From positions 8,844,033-8,908,032 of the forward strand of contig OX578286.1 in the NCBI GenBank assembly GCA_951217055.1: 64,000 nt of DNA, written 5' to 3'. The notes beneath the pieces were generated by a model. That model ran no database searches. It had not been told where the DNA came from and saw nothing but the letters and a program-made list of their open reading frames with translations. Both the position numbers and the translations under genes were made by a program. Below, piece after piece: positions 36,386-47,700 of this stretch. The stretch comes from Gerris lacustris. Taxonomy: Eukaryota > Arthropoda > Insecta > Hemiptera > Gerridae. How positions within the stretch are numbered: the stretch's first letter is position 1; each line of letters starts with the position of its first letter.

Positions 36386-37662
36386 TAGTAAAATACACTC
36401 CAGCGCCGGGACAATTATAATTTGATTTAAATTAAAATTTAAACTTTCCGTAGTATGAAAACTACCAATAACTTAAAAAAGCTAAATTATATTGGAATTC
36501 TCGTCGCCGTATAGCTGAATAGGCTGCAAACCGGCAGGGTGTAGGATAAAAAAAAAATGCTACATAAATAATAAATATTCCAACATTCGAACAACAAAAA
36601 TTACATTGAATTATCAAGTAAAACGTAAAAATTATACTAGAAGTTCCTTGAATCATCCACTGATATTTTACTAATTTTTTTATCCACTGAAGCAGTAGGG
36701 ACTGGAACGGGGTTCTGACGCGTTCTGGCATTAGTATACCCCTGTTGAAGTCCTACTAAGACATAGAAATTTAAATTTATCAAACTATAATTAACATTAT
36801 AAATATGACCTTAGCCGTCAAATATTCACTGTCAGAATATTTTATTATAATTATAACACACTTAAGTGCGTATTCAATAGTTTACATAAGCTTTATTAAA
36901 TGTAAACACTTCCTTTCTCTATAATTATCTATAAATCTATTAAAAAATGTATTTGAAAATAATAAAATTCTATTATATAATAGTTAAAAAAAAATTAAAG
37001 GTCAAATTTTCTGTTTTGTTTAAAAAATTAATTCTATGAATAAATTTAATTATAAATTATTTGAAAAAGAAATTTCGCTTTTTATTTGCAACTTATATAA
37101 TCAGACTGTATTATTTTTTTTAAAAAAAAATAAAAGCAACAAACTTATAAGTACTATATTATTTATTTGAAGGAAATGAATTACAGCTTTTGAAGGTCAG
37201 CTAGCTTCTATATAAGGGTGAAAGATAGGGGTGAAAATAAAAGAGGGCTGGGTCTTTATTTAAATATTAACAATGTCCATTAACTTGACCTGTTAAATTA
37301 TTAAGCAAGGACAACCCTGGGGCGGGAACAAGGGACTGTATTCACTAGAGTATAACATAATGTTTAGCAATTATTCCTGTGTTTATTTTTTAATGTAGAA
37401 AGTGGTCAAATCAATAACAGTGAATTTATTTATTTATTACCTGCAAAATACGTTTAGCCATACAGTAACTATTTTATAAACGGGTATTTCTGAATTTCTG
37501 TTAATTTAGTTTTTGTTTTTTGACAATTTTTTCCCCTTAAAACAAATAATTTTGTTTTAATTTTTGTGCCAGTATATAATTATTGATAAATCGTGTAACT
37601 TTATTACTATAATAAATTATGACAAATCGTAGTCTTAATTAGTAGTCTTGAATTTACTGTAA
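36386..37662. other. AT-rich gene-free stretch
   Basis: A TAGCTGAATAGG word at about 36512 resembles a tRNA A box but has no B box at the right distance. The 89-codon minus-strand frame has no motif. Confidence 0.5.
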
Positions 37663-37895
37663 GGTACTTCTTTAGATTGTTACTCCCTTATTTTGTTTTA
37701 TAATAAAAATGACTTTGACTAAGTAACTATTAAGACAAAGGGTTGTTTAGTCCAATGTACGTTGGGAGAAAGAAATATCACACTTCTGTTTTTATAAGGG
37801 AAGTAACAATCTAAAGAAGAACATTCCGTACACCTTCTTTAGATTGTTACTCCCCTATGTTTTTTTTAAGGGGAGTAACAGTCTAAAGAAGTGCC
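37663..37895. mobile_element. Family E copy with perfect 8-bp duplication TACTGTAA
   Basis: TACTGTAA at 37655-37662 and 37896-37903; ends GGTACTTCTTTAG and CTAAAGAAGTGCC. Confidence 0.9.
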
Positions 37896-37903
37896 TACTG
37901 TAA

Positions 37904-38289
37904 GGCCAAATGATGAATCTGTGAGACCCAAAGTGGGCATTCTATAATAGTTGTATCTTCATTACCTACTTTATCGTTGATTCTAGTTTTCAAATTTACA
38001 CAACTATATATGTACGTACTGATTTTTGGGCACCCTCCTTGGTTCTGAACAACAGTCTGCCCTACAAAAGTCTCAAAGGTTTGTGAGTTTGTCTCCCCAA
38101 GACATTGAGACTCCTGAAGCAGTTTCTTTGCGCTATTTTAAAATCGAGTCTTATCTCGTATAGTACTAAATTGTATACAGAAAACTGAAGGACAATGAGT
38201 TCTTCAGTTTTCTTAGTATATATTTAATATTCTTTTTTCTTAATAGTTAATTAGATTATAGGATATTATCAAATTTATTTACTTAAGTG
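37904..38289. other. Gene-free stretch
   Basis: No family match seen. Confidence 0.5.
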
Positions 38290-38425
38290 TGATATTCCTT
38301 TGTCTCAAGGTACATTAGACTAAATATCCCTTTGTCTTAATAGTTAATTTAGACTAAGAAATATATACTACTTCGTATATGTACCTTTGTCTAAATAACT
38401 ATTAAGACAAAGGGATATAAGGGGG
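38290..38425. mobile_element. Family E interior fragment, fold-back
   Basis: GTGATATTCCTTTGTCTCAA...CCCTTTGTCTTAATAGTTA is followed by the inverse TAACTATTAAGACAAAGGG. It is only the E middle, without the outer ends. Confidence 0.65.
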
Positions 38426-38454
38426 TGTTTAAGTAAAAAAAAGTACCCACAACT

Positions 38455-38705
38455 TCACACGTATAAGAACTGATTTCTGTACCAATTTTTAACTCTTTAG
38501 CATTAACACTGTGAGAATTATGAATTACAGAGACAGACAGACATACTCACAGACAGACAGACATCCAGCTAAAAACTACCATTCAAATCGTCTTAAAAAC
38601 ATCCCAAACAGATAATTCCGTTAAAATCTCGGTTTCGGGAATTTTTAAATGAAAGCAATACTTCTCCTTTAATGTTAGGAAAAGTAAAAATGACACACAT
38701 ACTTT
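38455..38705 (+). mobile_element. Family M tail element, sense plus
   Basis: Contains two GACAGACAGACAT tracts (38530-38562) and a terminal ACTTCTCC..AGGAAAAGT hairpin followed by AAAAATGA (38659-38692). It fits the shared tail layout, with a stem unlike the A, D, G or J stems. Single copy in the window. Confidence 0.5.
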
Positions 38706-39059
38706 GACATACATTTTTATATAATGAAAAGATTTAAAAGTTAATTAAAAAAAAGGAAAGGAATACTTGGCTTTTAATGTGTTGGGTGTTATTTTATCAC
38801 CTGGTTATCTCACTGCCAATGTCAGTTATCAGTCGAGTAACGGTTCAACTATTCGTTTGATGGCCTCTACCACGTAATTAGGATGTTGGTCCTAATGTGC
38901 GTGTCTTTAGACTGTAATGTGTCATACAGTTAAATATATAATGCGTGTCTGATTACGCATCACTGCGTGCTTAAATAACCTTATAATATGGATCTTTTTT
39001 GTGTGCATTTCTAATTTATTTTTTTGGTGTATTATTGTTAATCGTTTAATGATTTGATA
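38706..39059. other. Gene-free stretch
   Basis: Nothing recognised. Confidence 0.5.
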
Positions 39060-39067
39060 TTCATTAT

Positions 39068-39147
<80 letters not shown>

Positions 39148-39153
39148 ATAATA
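39060..39153. repeat. (TA)n tract with inverted flanks
   Basis: TTCATTATGGATATA on the left is mirrored by TATATCCATAATAAA on the right, so the whole 94 bp is near-perfectly palindromic. Confidence 0.95.
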
Positions 39154-39344
39154 AATATATATATGTATATAGTAATAAACATTTTGGTTGTCAATTAACA
39201 TTATTTGTGTCATAATTATAATGTTAGCAATATATTTCGATTTAATTTATGAGTGACGCATAATATTAAAAATATAATACGCATAATATGTGTTCAATAA
39301 AAAGCAATTATGTGTTATGAAAGTCGGGAGAATAAATAATAGAC

Positions 39345-39402
39345 TGTCAATTATTGTGGCACATAGCTTTAACGCATCCTATCGTGTACTTAAATAATTT
39401 TA
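39345..39402 (+). mobile_element. Family D terminal-repeat fragment
   Basis: AGACTGTCAATTATTGTGGC through TTTTATGCTT; no D body follows. Confidence 0.7.
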
Positions 39403-39812
39403 TGCTTGGGAGGAAGTCAGGATTTAACAAGAGGTCGATGGGTTTTCATTTATAGTACAATATTTTGACGATAGGTGAGCTGAAGTTTCAATAAACGACA
39501 TCAAACTGTAATGCTCTTAAATATCATGATAGGAAGTTGGAATATAATGGGAGGTAGATTGGTTTTCATTTATATTCATTGTAGTATTTTATATCGCTGA
39601 TAAAAGTACTAAAATTTTATATAAAATGATATCAGAGCTCCTAGCGGATCAAATAGTAATCAAAATGTAATAATGTTTCATAATGTCACATCTTAAGATG
39701 CATCTACTATATCAATAAGACAAATGTATACTGATTTTCTTCATTTTATGATAAAGCATTGAAATGTCGATATATGTGGATTCAATGCCCAATAACATAT
39801 CCATTATTTAAT
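39403..39812. repeat. Degenerate two-copy repeat
   Basis: TAGGAAGTTGGAATATAATG..GGTAGATTGGTTTTCATTTA near 39530-39570 repeats GAGGAAGTCAGGATTTAACA..GGTCGATGGGTTTTCATTTA near 39410-39452. Function unknown. Confidence 0.45.
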
Positions 39813-39814
39813 TA

Positions 39815-40715
39815 GTCCAGGAGATAACGTGCAAAAAGTGTCTGACTAACATCAAGCTAGAATGTTGTATATAAGTTAATATTTTAGTGCCTTTTAAGAA
39901 AATGTGATTGGCTAAGTTCGTCTGCGGGACATAGCTTGGAAATAGGCATTTGAAATAAACAAACTGGTGGAGAGCAGCCATGTCCCCGCCAATTTGGGTG
40001 GACAATGTGATTTTTATGGTCCTGAGTAGAAAATTAGTTAGTAGACCTAAAATCAAGTTGATGTTAGTTTGTCCCTTTGATTTGGAGTAATATTTGAATA
40101 ACTAACCTTATATAGTGACAAACTAACATCAACTTGATTTTTGGCCTACTCACTAATTTTGTACTCAGGATCATGAAAATCGCATTGTCTATCGAAATGG
40201 GCGGGACATAGCCGCTCTCCACCGGTTTGTTTTTTTCAAATGCCTGTCGCAAAGCTATGTCCCGCAGACGAACATAGCCAACCACATATTCTTAAAGGGC
40301 ACCTGTCGCCAATTGGCGATTTTTAGTGAATTTCAATTTTTTTTATATTTGTTATTACAGAATTAATTGTATTTAATTTATTTTTTAAAAACTTGTTTTG
40401 GATATCGTACAAAGTGGTGTCCAATTTTCCCTATAAAAGGAAAGTTTTTTGGTATTTTAGGAGTAGTCACAATTTAGATCTCAAAGGGTTTCTGTAAGTA
40501 AATTTAGTCTATAATCTTAGTTAACCAAAAACAATTTGTGTCAAAATTAAAAAAACTGTCAATTTATATAATTTCAAATATATATTCTCAAGAAACTATC
40601 CACAAAATTTGTGTTCTCCTTGAAATGGTAGCAGAGTTAACTTAAAAGATTTACTTATACATAAAATTCTAGCTTGATGTTAGCCAGACACTTTGTAGCT
40701 CGCTGTCTCCTGGAC
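39815..40715. mobile_element. Family K fold-back element with TA duplication
   Basis: Outer inverted repeats of about 60 bp: GTCCAGGAGATAACG...CATCAAGCTAGAAT and its inverse at the right end. TA flanks each side (39813-39814 and 40716-40717), as in Tc1/mariner-type insertion. An inner palindrome has arms 39889-40076 and 40118-40302 around a 41-bp loop (CGGGACATAGC and AACTAACATCAACTTGATTT in both arms). No transposase frame. Confidence 0.8.
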
Positions 40716-40717
40716 TA

Positions 40718-41148
40718 TATAATTTTTAGTTCCATTTGTACGCACATTATAATAAAATAAAATGTAATGAATTACTTATAAGGTATTACTTACCTGTCTC
40801 ATCTTTCCGGTATCAGCTCTTTATCTTAATTTGAAACCCCCCCCCCCCCCCCCCCTTACTGCAATAACTTCTACAGTTGTATTAAGATAAAGAAGGAAGA
40901 GGAAGAAATGAGGTTTATCTTTGAAATCTTATTGTAAGACAATAAGCAAACCTTTTGTGGTGAAGACTACAAAATGGCGGATATATCTATATGTATAAAC
41001 ATTGTGGTTTTGCGGTTTACAGAGTGACAGTATGTCATCTTATATCACGTCTATACAGTGACATCGTTTCTAAGTTTTTATCTACCTGTACCCGTACCCT
41101 CTTTTTTTCTTTTTACTTGTCTTACTTCGATTTCATTACAAGACCTTT
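40718..41148. other. Gene-free stretch with a C-run at 40838-40856
   Basis: Nothing else recognised. Confidence 0.5.
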
Positions 41149-41990
41149 TTTATACTTTTCCTCACTTATCGTAGGGAAAGCTATGTTTTCACCCATTTTT
41201 TTTTTTTTTTTTTTTTTTTTCAATATTTCAACCGAATTATCAGTTTTGGGTGTTTTTAAAACCTCCTGAGTGGTTTTTAACATGATGTCTGTATGTTTGT
41301 ATGTATTTGTGTCTGTATCTATGTTATAATTGTAACGATCAGGGTATTTAACCTTGAGAGTTTTGAAACTTGGCAGAAAAATCAATCCTTATTTCTAGTT
41401 AAGCCACCCGGAAAATCAACATTTTCCGTCATCTTAAACCCAGTTTGCTGGGTCAGTAAACATTTAAAAAATCGAAAAGTGGTCTGATCGCTGATCGAGT
41501 TGAAATTTGGCACGTATCTAGGTACCTCTTTGTATGACAAACAAATCCACTAAATTTAATTTTGATATTGGCCGCTATTTTGAAGTTATCGACTTTTGAT
41601 TTTTGAAACTTTGACGGTTAATAATAGCGAAAGTATAAAAACGTTTTTGAAGTATAGCATATTGTTGGAACCGGTAAAAAAATAAAGAACAAATAAAAGA
41701 AAAACTTGTTGAAATTCCAATAATTAGTTTAAAAATTATAAGCGAGCGTAATTATTAATTAGTGCGATACTTCTGTTAAACGCCAAAATTTGTTTATATC
41801 CGTCAAAATACCGCCAAAATTCAAATAATTAAATAAATGGAATAAAAAAAAAATATATATATAGTTAAAATTATGTATAAAATTCTCTTTTATGAAAAAT
41901 GTATAATAAAATAATCAGTTAGTTCAAAACGGTCACCCATCTAAGTATTGACCACGCCTAATGCTGCTTCTGATTTCTTTCCCAATCTAA
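41149..41990 (-). mobile_element. Family L element with 5S rRNA-like head, sense minus
   Basis: The minus strand reads AGCAGCATTAGGCGTGGTCA then ATACTTAGATGGGTGACCG (41930-41977), aligning with the 5S rRNA internal control region. A long body follows (TTTGACGGTTAATAATAG and AATTTAATTTTGATATTGG on the plus strand), and it ends in a weak hairpin and AAAAGTATAAAA at the plus-strand left edge. Second copy at 47701-48512. Pol III promoter function is inferred from the alignment; the element may be a 5S-derived (SINE3-type) retroposon. No protein frame is seen. Confidence 0.65.
41930..41977 (-). promoter_or_regulatory. 5S rRNA-like internal promoter module
   Basis: Order and spacing match 5S rRNA box A, intermediate element and box C: AGCAGNNTNNGGCG, GGTCAATACTTAGATGG, GTGACCG. 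Compared with the copy at 48428-48472 it has drifted (TACTTAGATGG for TACTTGGATGG). Probably decayed. Confidence 0.6.
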
Positions 41991-42261
41991 TTTAGCTTAA
42001 AATAATTGCACGAGTAAAAATATTTTTTTCGATCACAAGAGGAAAGTAATAGGCTGAATTAATATGAGCATTTAAGAAGGCTGAAATTAATATGGGACAA
42101 AACGTGGGATAATTTTGACGTACCATCTAAATTTAACTAAATTCTGATCAGCAATTCTAAAAATATGGGGGTGTTTAAAAATGATGAAGAACAAATCGTT
42201 AGACCGATATTCCTTAAACATTTTGGGTTAAGAAATGTTTGACTTCAAAAACACATCAAAC
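41991..42261 (+). mobile_element. Decayed family D fragment
   Basis: AAGGCTGAAATTAATATGGG, AATTTTGACGTACCATCT and AATTTAACTAAATTCTGATC echo the D body. Confidence 0.4.
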
Positions 42262-42590
42262 AAAAACAAGTCAGGCGCGCTTCACGTATATAATTACGTG
42301 AGGCGATAATCGCCGGTTTCTGTACGATTAAGTGTAAAATTTTAATAGTATCATATTCTTTTTCTACACTTCAAGACCTTTAAATTGATGTAAAACATGT
42401 CATGGTGACTAAGAACTTTTTTTATATTGGCCGCCATCTTGGAAATATTAAGTGTGTAAACTCCAAAAAGTGTACTTTTGTCACAAATGCCGAGATGCAC
42501 CTTTGAGCCGAATCTCAAAAGCAGTTTATTAATTGAATAATGCCAGCAGACAGTTAGTAAGACAGACAGACAGACAGAGCCGTTATATAA

Positions 42591-42873
42591 AGGCGGTGAC
42601 ACACTAGAGCATTCGCTCCGAATGAGCATGCGTTTCCGTTCGGCTCGTCCTATCCATTTCTAAAGCAAATCGGGGCGAACGCATACTCATTCGGGGGCGA
42701 ATGCGTGCTCATTCGGGGCGAATGCTCTAGTGCAGTGGTTCTTAACCGGGGGGCCGCGGCCCCCCAGGGGGTCTCGAAAGGTATTTAGGTACTATATACA
42801 TTATAATTGGAGATTTTAAGGGGGCCGTGGTTACCAAAAGGTTAAGAACCACTGCTCTAGTGTGTCACCGCCT
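42591..42873. mobile_element. PIF/Harbinger-like MITE with TAA duplication
   Basis: Terminal inverted repeats AGGCGGTGACACACTAGAGC. TAA lies at 42588-42590 and 42874-42876. The other J copy (about 13064-13085) supplies the empty site with one base difference. CATTCGGGGCGAATGC-like words repeat inside. A tiny hAT MITE has inserted into its right terminal repeat. Confidence 0.8.
42733..42854. mobile_element. hAT MITE, 122 bp, perfect 8-bp duplication CTCTAGTG
   Basis: Ends CAGTGGTTCTTAACC and GGTTAAGAACCACTG, a common hAT end type. CTCTAGTG at 42725-42732 and 42855-42862. Confidence 0.9.
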
Positions 42874-42905
42874 TAAGGTTTCTTTTCGTACCGAAACCTA
42901 AAAAT

Positions 42906-43945
42906 TAGTTTTTCTTCCATTAACTTCATAAGCACTATGGAAATTAATATTAAATATAATATCTTCGCATCTTTATTATTATTAATCAATACGGTTTATA
43001 ATTTTATTTTTTATTTTTTTCGTCTGAACAATAATTACCGAAAATTATCTGAGGGTTATATTAAAAGAAGATAATGGTCTACTCAGTTAGAAATAACTTC
43101 TTTGATTCGGCCATCAAACGATATCAAGATTAAAAAAAGCATACCTTTTTTAAAACGACCATAGAGAGTCGTGTTCACAAGAAAAAATCAATGATGCGCG
43201 AAGGAGAAACGAACAAAAAAAACTCAATTATTTCACCTTTATATTCTGTTCTTTTCTCAGTTAACCTTTTACACTTGAGATGAGAGTGGAGAGAGAGAAA
43301 AAAAAAATCTGAAAGATGAAAATTGTGTCATCTTCAGCTTATTTTATAAAAAAGAAGTGATGGAATTTTGTTTTTTTTATCTGTTCTTTTACGTAAGAGG
43401 TTTAACGTATAACGTAAGCATAATAATGGATTGAATAGTGTATGAAAAAAAGAACGAAAGAATGTAAGACAAAGTAATATAGGATGTTACAAACTTCTCA
43501 TGAGAATTATGAATGTCAGGAGTTACTTTAAAAATACAGTGACATATTCGTTGTGTTTTTTATTTTAAAGAAAGAACTTCTGTCATTCTTTCTTTATAAG
43601 GATTGGCAAAGAGTAACATAGCGTTGAGTGGAAATGAACCTTCAACCTTTTTCATATTTGTAATTTTTCAAATTGTGTAATTAGAAAAAAGTTGTTTGCT
43701 TAATTGCAAAATGAGGAGGTAAAGAAGTAAGATGTCTCTCTAAATGAGTTTTGGTGAGACAAAAACGGTGTTGAACCAATAGCTACAACATTATCAGCAC
43801 GATTTTTAACATTATCAGCACAATTTTAAACATTATCAGCATGTTTTGAATAAGAAGAGTCAGGTAGGACTAGGTTTTAAGGTTATAAAGCTAGACATAG
43901 TTCAGGACTTTACAAAATATGGATTTAACTTTGCAATGAGCATCA
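42906..43945. other. Gene-free AT-rich stretch
   Basis: ACATTATCAGCAC repeats three times near 43788-43835. Nothing else recognised. Confidence 0.5.
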
Positions 43946-44850
43946 TAGATGCATCATGAGCAACTTCCTTGATAATGATCCCTGTAATGAGTTTGTTGGG
44001 AGTTGCAGTAGCTTCATTTGTAACGAGCACAATAATAGATGCACAATGAACAACTTCCTTGATAATGATCCCTGTAATGAGTTTGTTGGGAGTTGTAGTA
44101 GGTTCATTTGTAACGAGCACAATAATAGATGCACATTGAACAACTTCCTTGATAATGATTCCTGTAATGAGTTTGTTGGGAGTTGCAGTAGGTTCATTTG
44201 TAACGAGCACAATAATAGATGCACAATGAACAACTTCCTTGACAATTATCCCTGTAATGAGTTTGTTGGGAGTTGCAGTAGGTTCATTTGTAACGAGCAC
44301 AATAATAGATGCACAATGAACAACTTCCTTGACAATGATCCATGTAATGAGTTTGTTGGGAGTTGCAGTAGGTTCATTTGTAACGAGCACAATAATAGAT
44401 GCACAATGAACAACTTCCTTGATAATGATCCCTGTAATGAGTTTGTTGGGAGTTGCAGTAGGTTCATTTGTAACGAGCACAATAATAGATGCACAATGAA
44501 CAACTTCCTTGATAATGATCCCTGTAATGAGTTTGTTGGGAGTTGCAGTAGGTTCATTTGTAACGAGCACAATAATAGATGCACATTGAACAACTTCCTT
44601 GATAATGATTCCTGTAATGAGTTTGTTGGGAGTTGCAGTAGGTTCATTTGTAACGAGCACAATAATAGATGCACAATGAACAACTTCCTTGACAATTATC
44701 CCTGTAATGAGTTTGTTGGGAGTTGCAGTAGGTTCATTTGTAACGAGCACAATAATAGATGCACAATGAACAACTTCCTTGACAATGATCCCTGTAATGA
44801 GTTTGTCGTGATTTACAAAAGGTACATTTGTAATGAGCATAATATATCAT
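43946..44850. repeat. 90-bp satellite, ten units, with 450-bp higher-order period
   Basis: Each unit is AACAACTTCCTTGATAATG..CTGTAATGAGTTTGTTGGG..GTTCATTTGTAACGAGCAC. Variant order (GATAATGATCCC, GATAATGATTCC, GACAATTATCCC, GACAATGATCC) repeats every five units: 44049-44498 matches 44499-44850. Because 90 is a multiple of three and the unit is stop-free, long frames are open on both strands (298 and 312 codons). The plus frame would be a cysteine-bearing 30-residue repeat (CNEFVG.C..FICNEHNNRC). I read it as satellite, not a gene. Confidence 0.9.
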
Positions 44851-45189
44851 AATGAGCAATGTCCTTTATAATGATCCCTGTAATGAGTTTGTCGGGATTT
44901 ACAGTAAGTTCATTTTCAATGAGCATAATAGATGCATAATGAGCAACTTCCTTGATAATGTTCATTATGCATCTATTGTGCTCGTTACAAATGAAACTAC
45001 TATGAGTCCCTACGAACTCATTACTGGGATCATTACCAAGGAAGTTGCTCATTATGCATCTATTATGCTCATTGAAAATCAACTTACTGTGAATCCCAAC
45101 AAACTCATTACAGGGATCATTATAAAGGACATTGCTCATTATGATATATTATGCCCATTGCAAATGTACCTTTTGTAAATCACGACAAA
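44806..45189. repeat. Strand-switch palindrome of the 90-bp satellite
   Basis: After 44958 the satellite continues in inverse orientation. Left arm 44806-44958 and right arm about 45033-45189 read the same 5'-3' on opposite strands (GAGCAATGTCCTTTATAATG in both), centred near 44996. An extra inverted unit fills the middle. Units then flip back to the plus orientation until about 45320. Confidence 0.85.
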
Positions 45190-45330
45190 CGCATTGAATC
45201 CCTGTAATGAGTTTTGTCGGGATTCATAGTAGGTTCATTTGTAATGAGCTTAATAGATACATAATGAGCAATTTCCTTGATAATGATCCTAGTAATGAGT
45301 TCGTCGGGATTCACACAATCTCGGATGCCA

Positions 45331-46188
45331 TCTTCCCAGAAAAATTTTGATTTTCATTTGACTCTGGCTGTAGAAACCCTTTGCTGTAGATTGTAAGACT
45401 TTCAGATGATCTAGTGATCTGTTCCTATTTTTCATTATTATACATCAAAATCTAATTGTTAAGACGAATCCCACACTCATAGACTAACCTTCATTCTTGT
45501 ATTTTCATAATATAATAACACATGTCAATAGGAACAATACGTTGTATGTCACATAACGGTATTCTTGTTAGAGATCACGCTAGGCCCGGAAGGTAACAGT
45601 ATTATTGGTTGGTTCAAGGTTCCTCTTATATTCTAAAGATGGACTCATCCATGAAATCGTTGGTCTTTGTATAATCTTATTATCATTGTCTTCATGGTTT
45701 CAAGGTTAGGTCGTAGATAAATGGTCTTGATGTATGGTAAGGCAACGGTATAACTTTTGTATTCCGTGGTCATATCGATTCTATTATATGAATGTATACA
45801 ATTTTACCTCTTTTTTTTTAATTTTTAATATAAGAGAATAATGTTCCGGTCGACAATTAGTCACGATTGATGAGAGGTGGTTACCTCCACATGATTGTGG
45901 GTCTCAATACTAGTGTTATTAACAATAAATACCAGTGTAGGGATGCCTACAGGGGCTGCGCCATCAGAATTTTTGGTGGGGAATCCGATTTTGGAGTATT
46001 TTTTTTAAAAATCCAACTGATTCGGGCATTTTTTGGGGCTTTACGCCATGGGCCTTGAGGAGGGGGGGGGGGGGGGGGGGGGGTGCATCCCTGTGGAAAG
46101 AAAGGGTTCCGCTAAACTCAAGGGTTCCATGGTTTCATGATTATGGTTCCCCTAATCTCAAGGGTTCGACGGTGTCCAAAGAAATTAG
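45331..46188. other. Gene-free stretch with a G-run and a possible hAT end pair
   Basis: TAGGGATGC at 45937 and GCATCCCTG at 46084-46092 are inverse and could bound a small hAT-like insertion containing the G-run at about 46056-46083. No matching flanks. The rest is unassigned. Confidence 0.3.
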
Positions 46189-46978
46189 AAAACATAAACT
46201 CTAACGGAGAAACAAGCAAACAGGAACCCTAACAAATAAACAAGCAAACAGAAACCCTAACAAAGATACAAGCAAACAGAAACCCTAACAAAGGAATAAG
46301 CAAACAGAAATCCTAACAAAGAAACAAGCAAACAGAAACCCTAACAAAGATACAAGCAAACAGAAACCCTATCAAATAATCACGCAAACAGAAACCCTAA
46401 TAATATAAACAGTTAAACAGAAACCCTAACAAACAAACTAACAAAGAAACAAGCAAACACAAACCCTAACAAAGATACAAGCAAACAGAAACCCTATCAA
46501 ATAATCACGCAAACAGAAACCCTAATAATATAAACAGTTAAACAGAAACCCTAACAAACAAACTAACAAAGAAACAAGCAAACAGAAACCCTAACAAAGA
46601 TACAAGCAAACAGAAACCCTATCAAATAATCACGCAAACAGAAACCCTAATAATATAAACAGTTAAACAGAAACCCTAACAAACAAACTAACAAAGAAAC
46701 ACGCAAACACAAACCCTGATGAAGAAACAAGCAAACTGAAGCCCTAACAAAGAAACAAGCAAAGAAGAAACCCTATCAAATAATCACGCAAACAGAAACC
46801 CTAATAATATAAACAGTTAAACAGAAACCCTAACAAACAAACTAACAAAGAAACAAGCAAACACAAACTCTAGCACAGAAACAAGCTAACAGATACCCTC
46901 ACAAAGATACAAGCAAACAGAAACCCTAACAAACAAAGAAACAAGCAAACTCATACCCTATCAAGCAAAAAACAAACA
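46189..46978. repeat. AAGCAAACAGAAACCCTAAC minisatellite with about 122-bp higher-order unit
   Basis: A short unit of about 28 bp repeats throughout. A larger pattern (ATCAAATAATCACGC ... ATATAAACAGTTAAACAG ... AACAAACTAACAAAG) recurs near 46376, 46499, 46621 and 46778. Confidence 0.9.
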
Positions 46979-47700
46979 GAATTACATACTTACAAATTAA
47001 CTAAGAAAAGCCTGCAACCTAAAGTAGTTACTAACTAACAAACTAACCAAGGAACAAAAAATCTGAAAAACATTTATGAAAAGTGTTTATAACAAAATAG
47101 CATGTTACAATCTAATTCACTCATAGGAATTGTAATTTGGCTTGTAATAATAATAATGTTTTATATTTTGCCATGAAGAAGCATTAGCAAAAGGATTTTT
47201 AGGGTTTTCCGTATTGAAAATGTATGGGAAACACTGATTTAGACAATAGAACAATGCTAGGTTAATTTTTCTATTTACACTTTATTATTTAACCTATCTC
47301 GATTTAATATATTAATTTAATTATCATTATTGGTTAATCTAAATAATCATATTGCAAGTATATTACTTCAGACGTGTCTACGTATGAGTCTAGTGCATAA
47401 CTAGTGCATACTATAAAGGTTTTGGGGTCATTCGACAGTTAATTTCCTGTCTGTTGGGTTTTTTCTTAGTGTGTGTAGTTTGGTTCGTGTAAGTATAAGA
47501 AGGTTAGTTGTGTGGGTGCGCTTAGGGGTCGTCTGTTGAAATCGAAAGTAACTAATTTTTTATTCCATTCCTATCCGGTCTGTTGATAGGAAATGAAATA
47601 TCGATTATTAAATAGTTCCCGTTATCGATTTACTATGAGTATATCGATATATTTCATTTACGAGGTTATAATCTTCTATAAATGTCTTTAGTACAAATCC
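46979..47700. other. Gene-free stretch with a promoter-like patch near 47410
   Basis: ACTATAAAGG at about 47409 lies some 25-30 bases before a GC-balanced, transcribed-looking segment (47430-47560). No frame follows. A chance TATA word is as likely. Confidence 0.25.

Larger units (their letters stand above)
42262..42905 (+). mobile_element. Family J element, sense plus, split by a TAA element
   Basis: Starts AACAAGTCAGGCGCGCTTC with GGCGATAATCGCC, holds one body copy and (GACA)n (42560-42577), and ends with the hairpin AGGTTTC/GAAACCT then AAAAA (42876-42904). The insertion lies between TATATAA and GGTTTC. Confidence 0.75.

Noticed and set aside
36505..36550. tRNA gene
   Set aside because: An A-box-like TAGCTGAATAGG is present, but there is no B box at the required distance and no cloverleaf.
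44246..44695. LHLLLCSLQMNLLQLPTNSL repeat frame on the minus strand
   Set aside because: Third open frame of the same satellite, with no independent evidence.
43902..44852. Long overlapping open frames on both strands (312 and 298 codons)
   Set aside because: They are explained by a stop-free 90-bp satellite unit whose length is divisible by three. The flanks show no start context, signal peptide or non-repeat domain.
45937..46092. Small hAT element around the long G-run
   Set aside because: The inverse words TAGGGATGC/GCATCCCTG are short and no matching octamers flank them.
46189..46978. AACCCTAAC words suggesting telomeric repeats
   Set aside because: They occur once per 28-bp unit within a larger minisatellite, not as a continuous five- or six-base telomere array.
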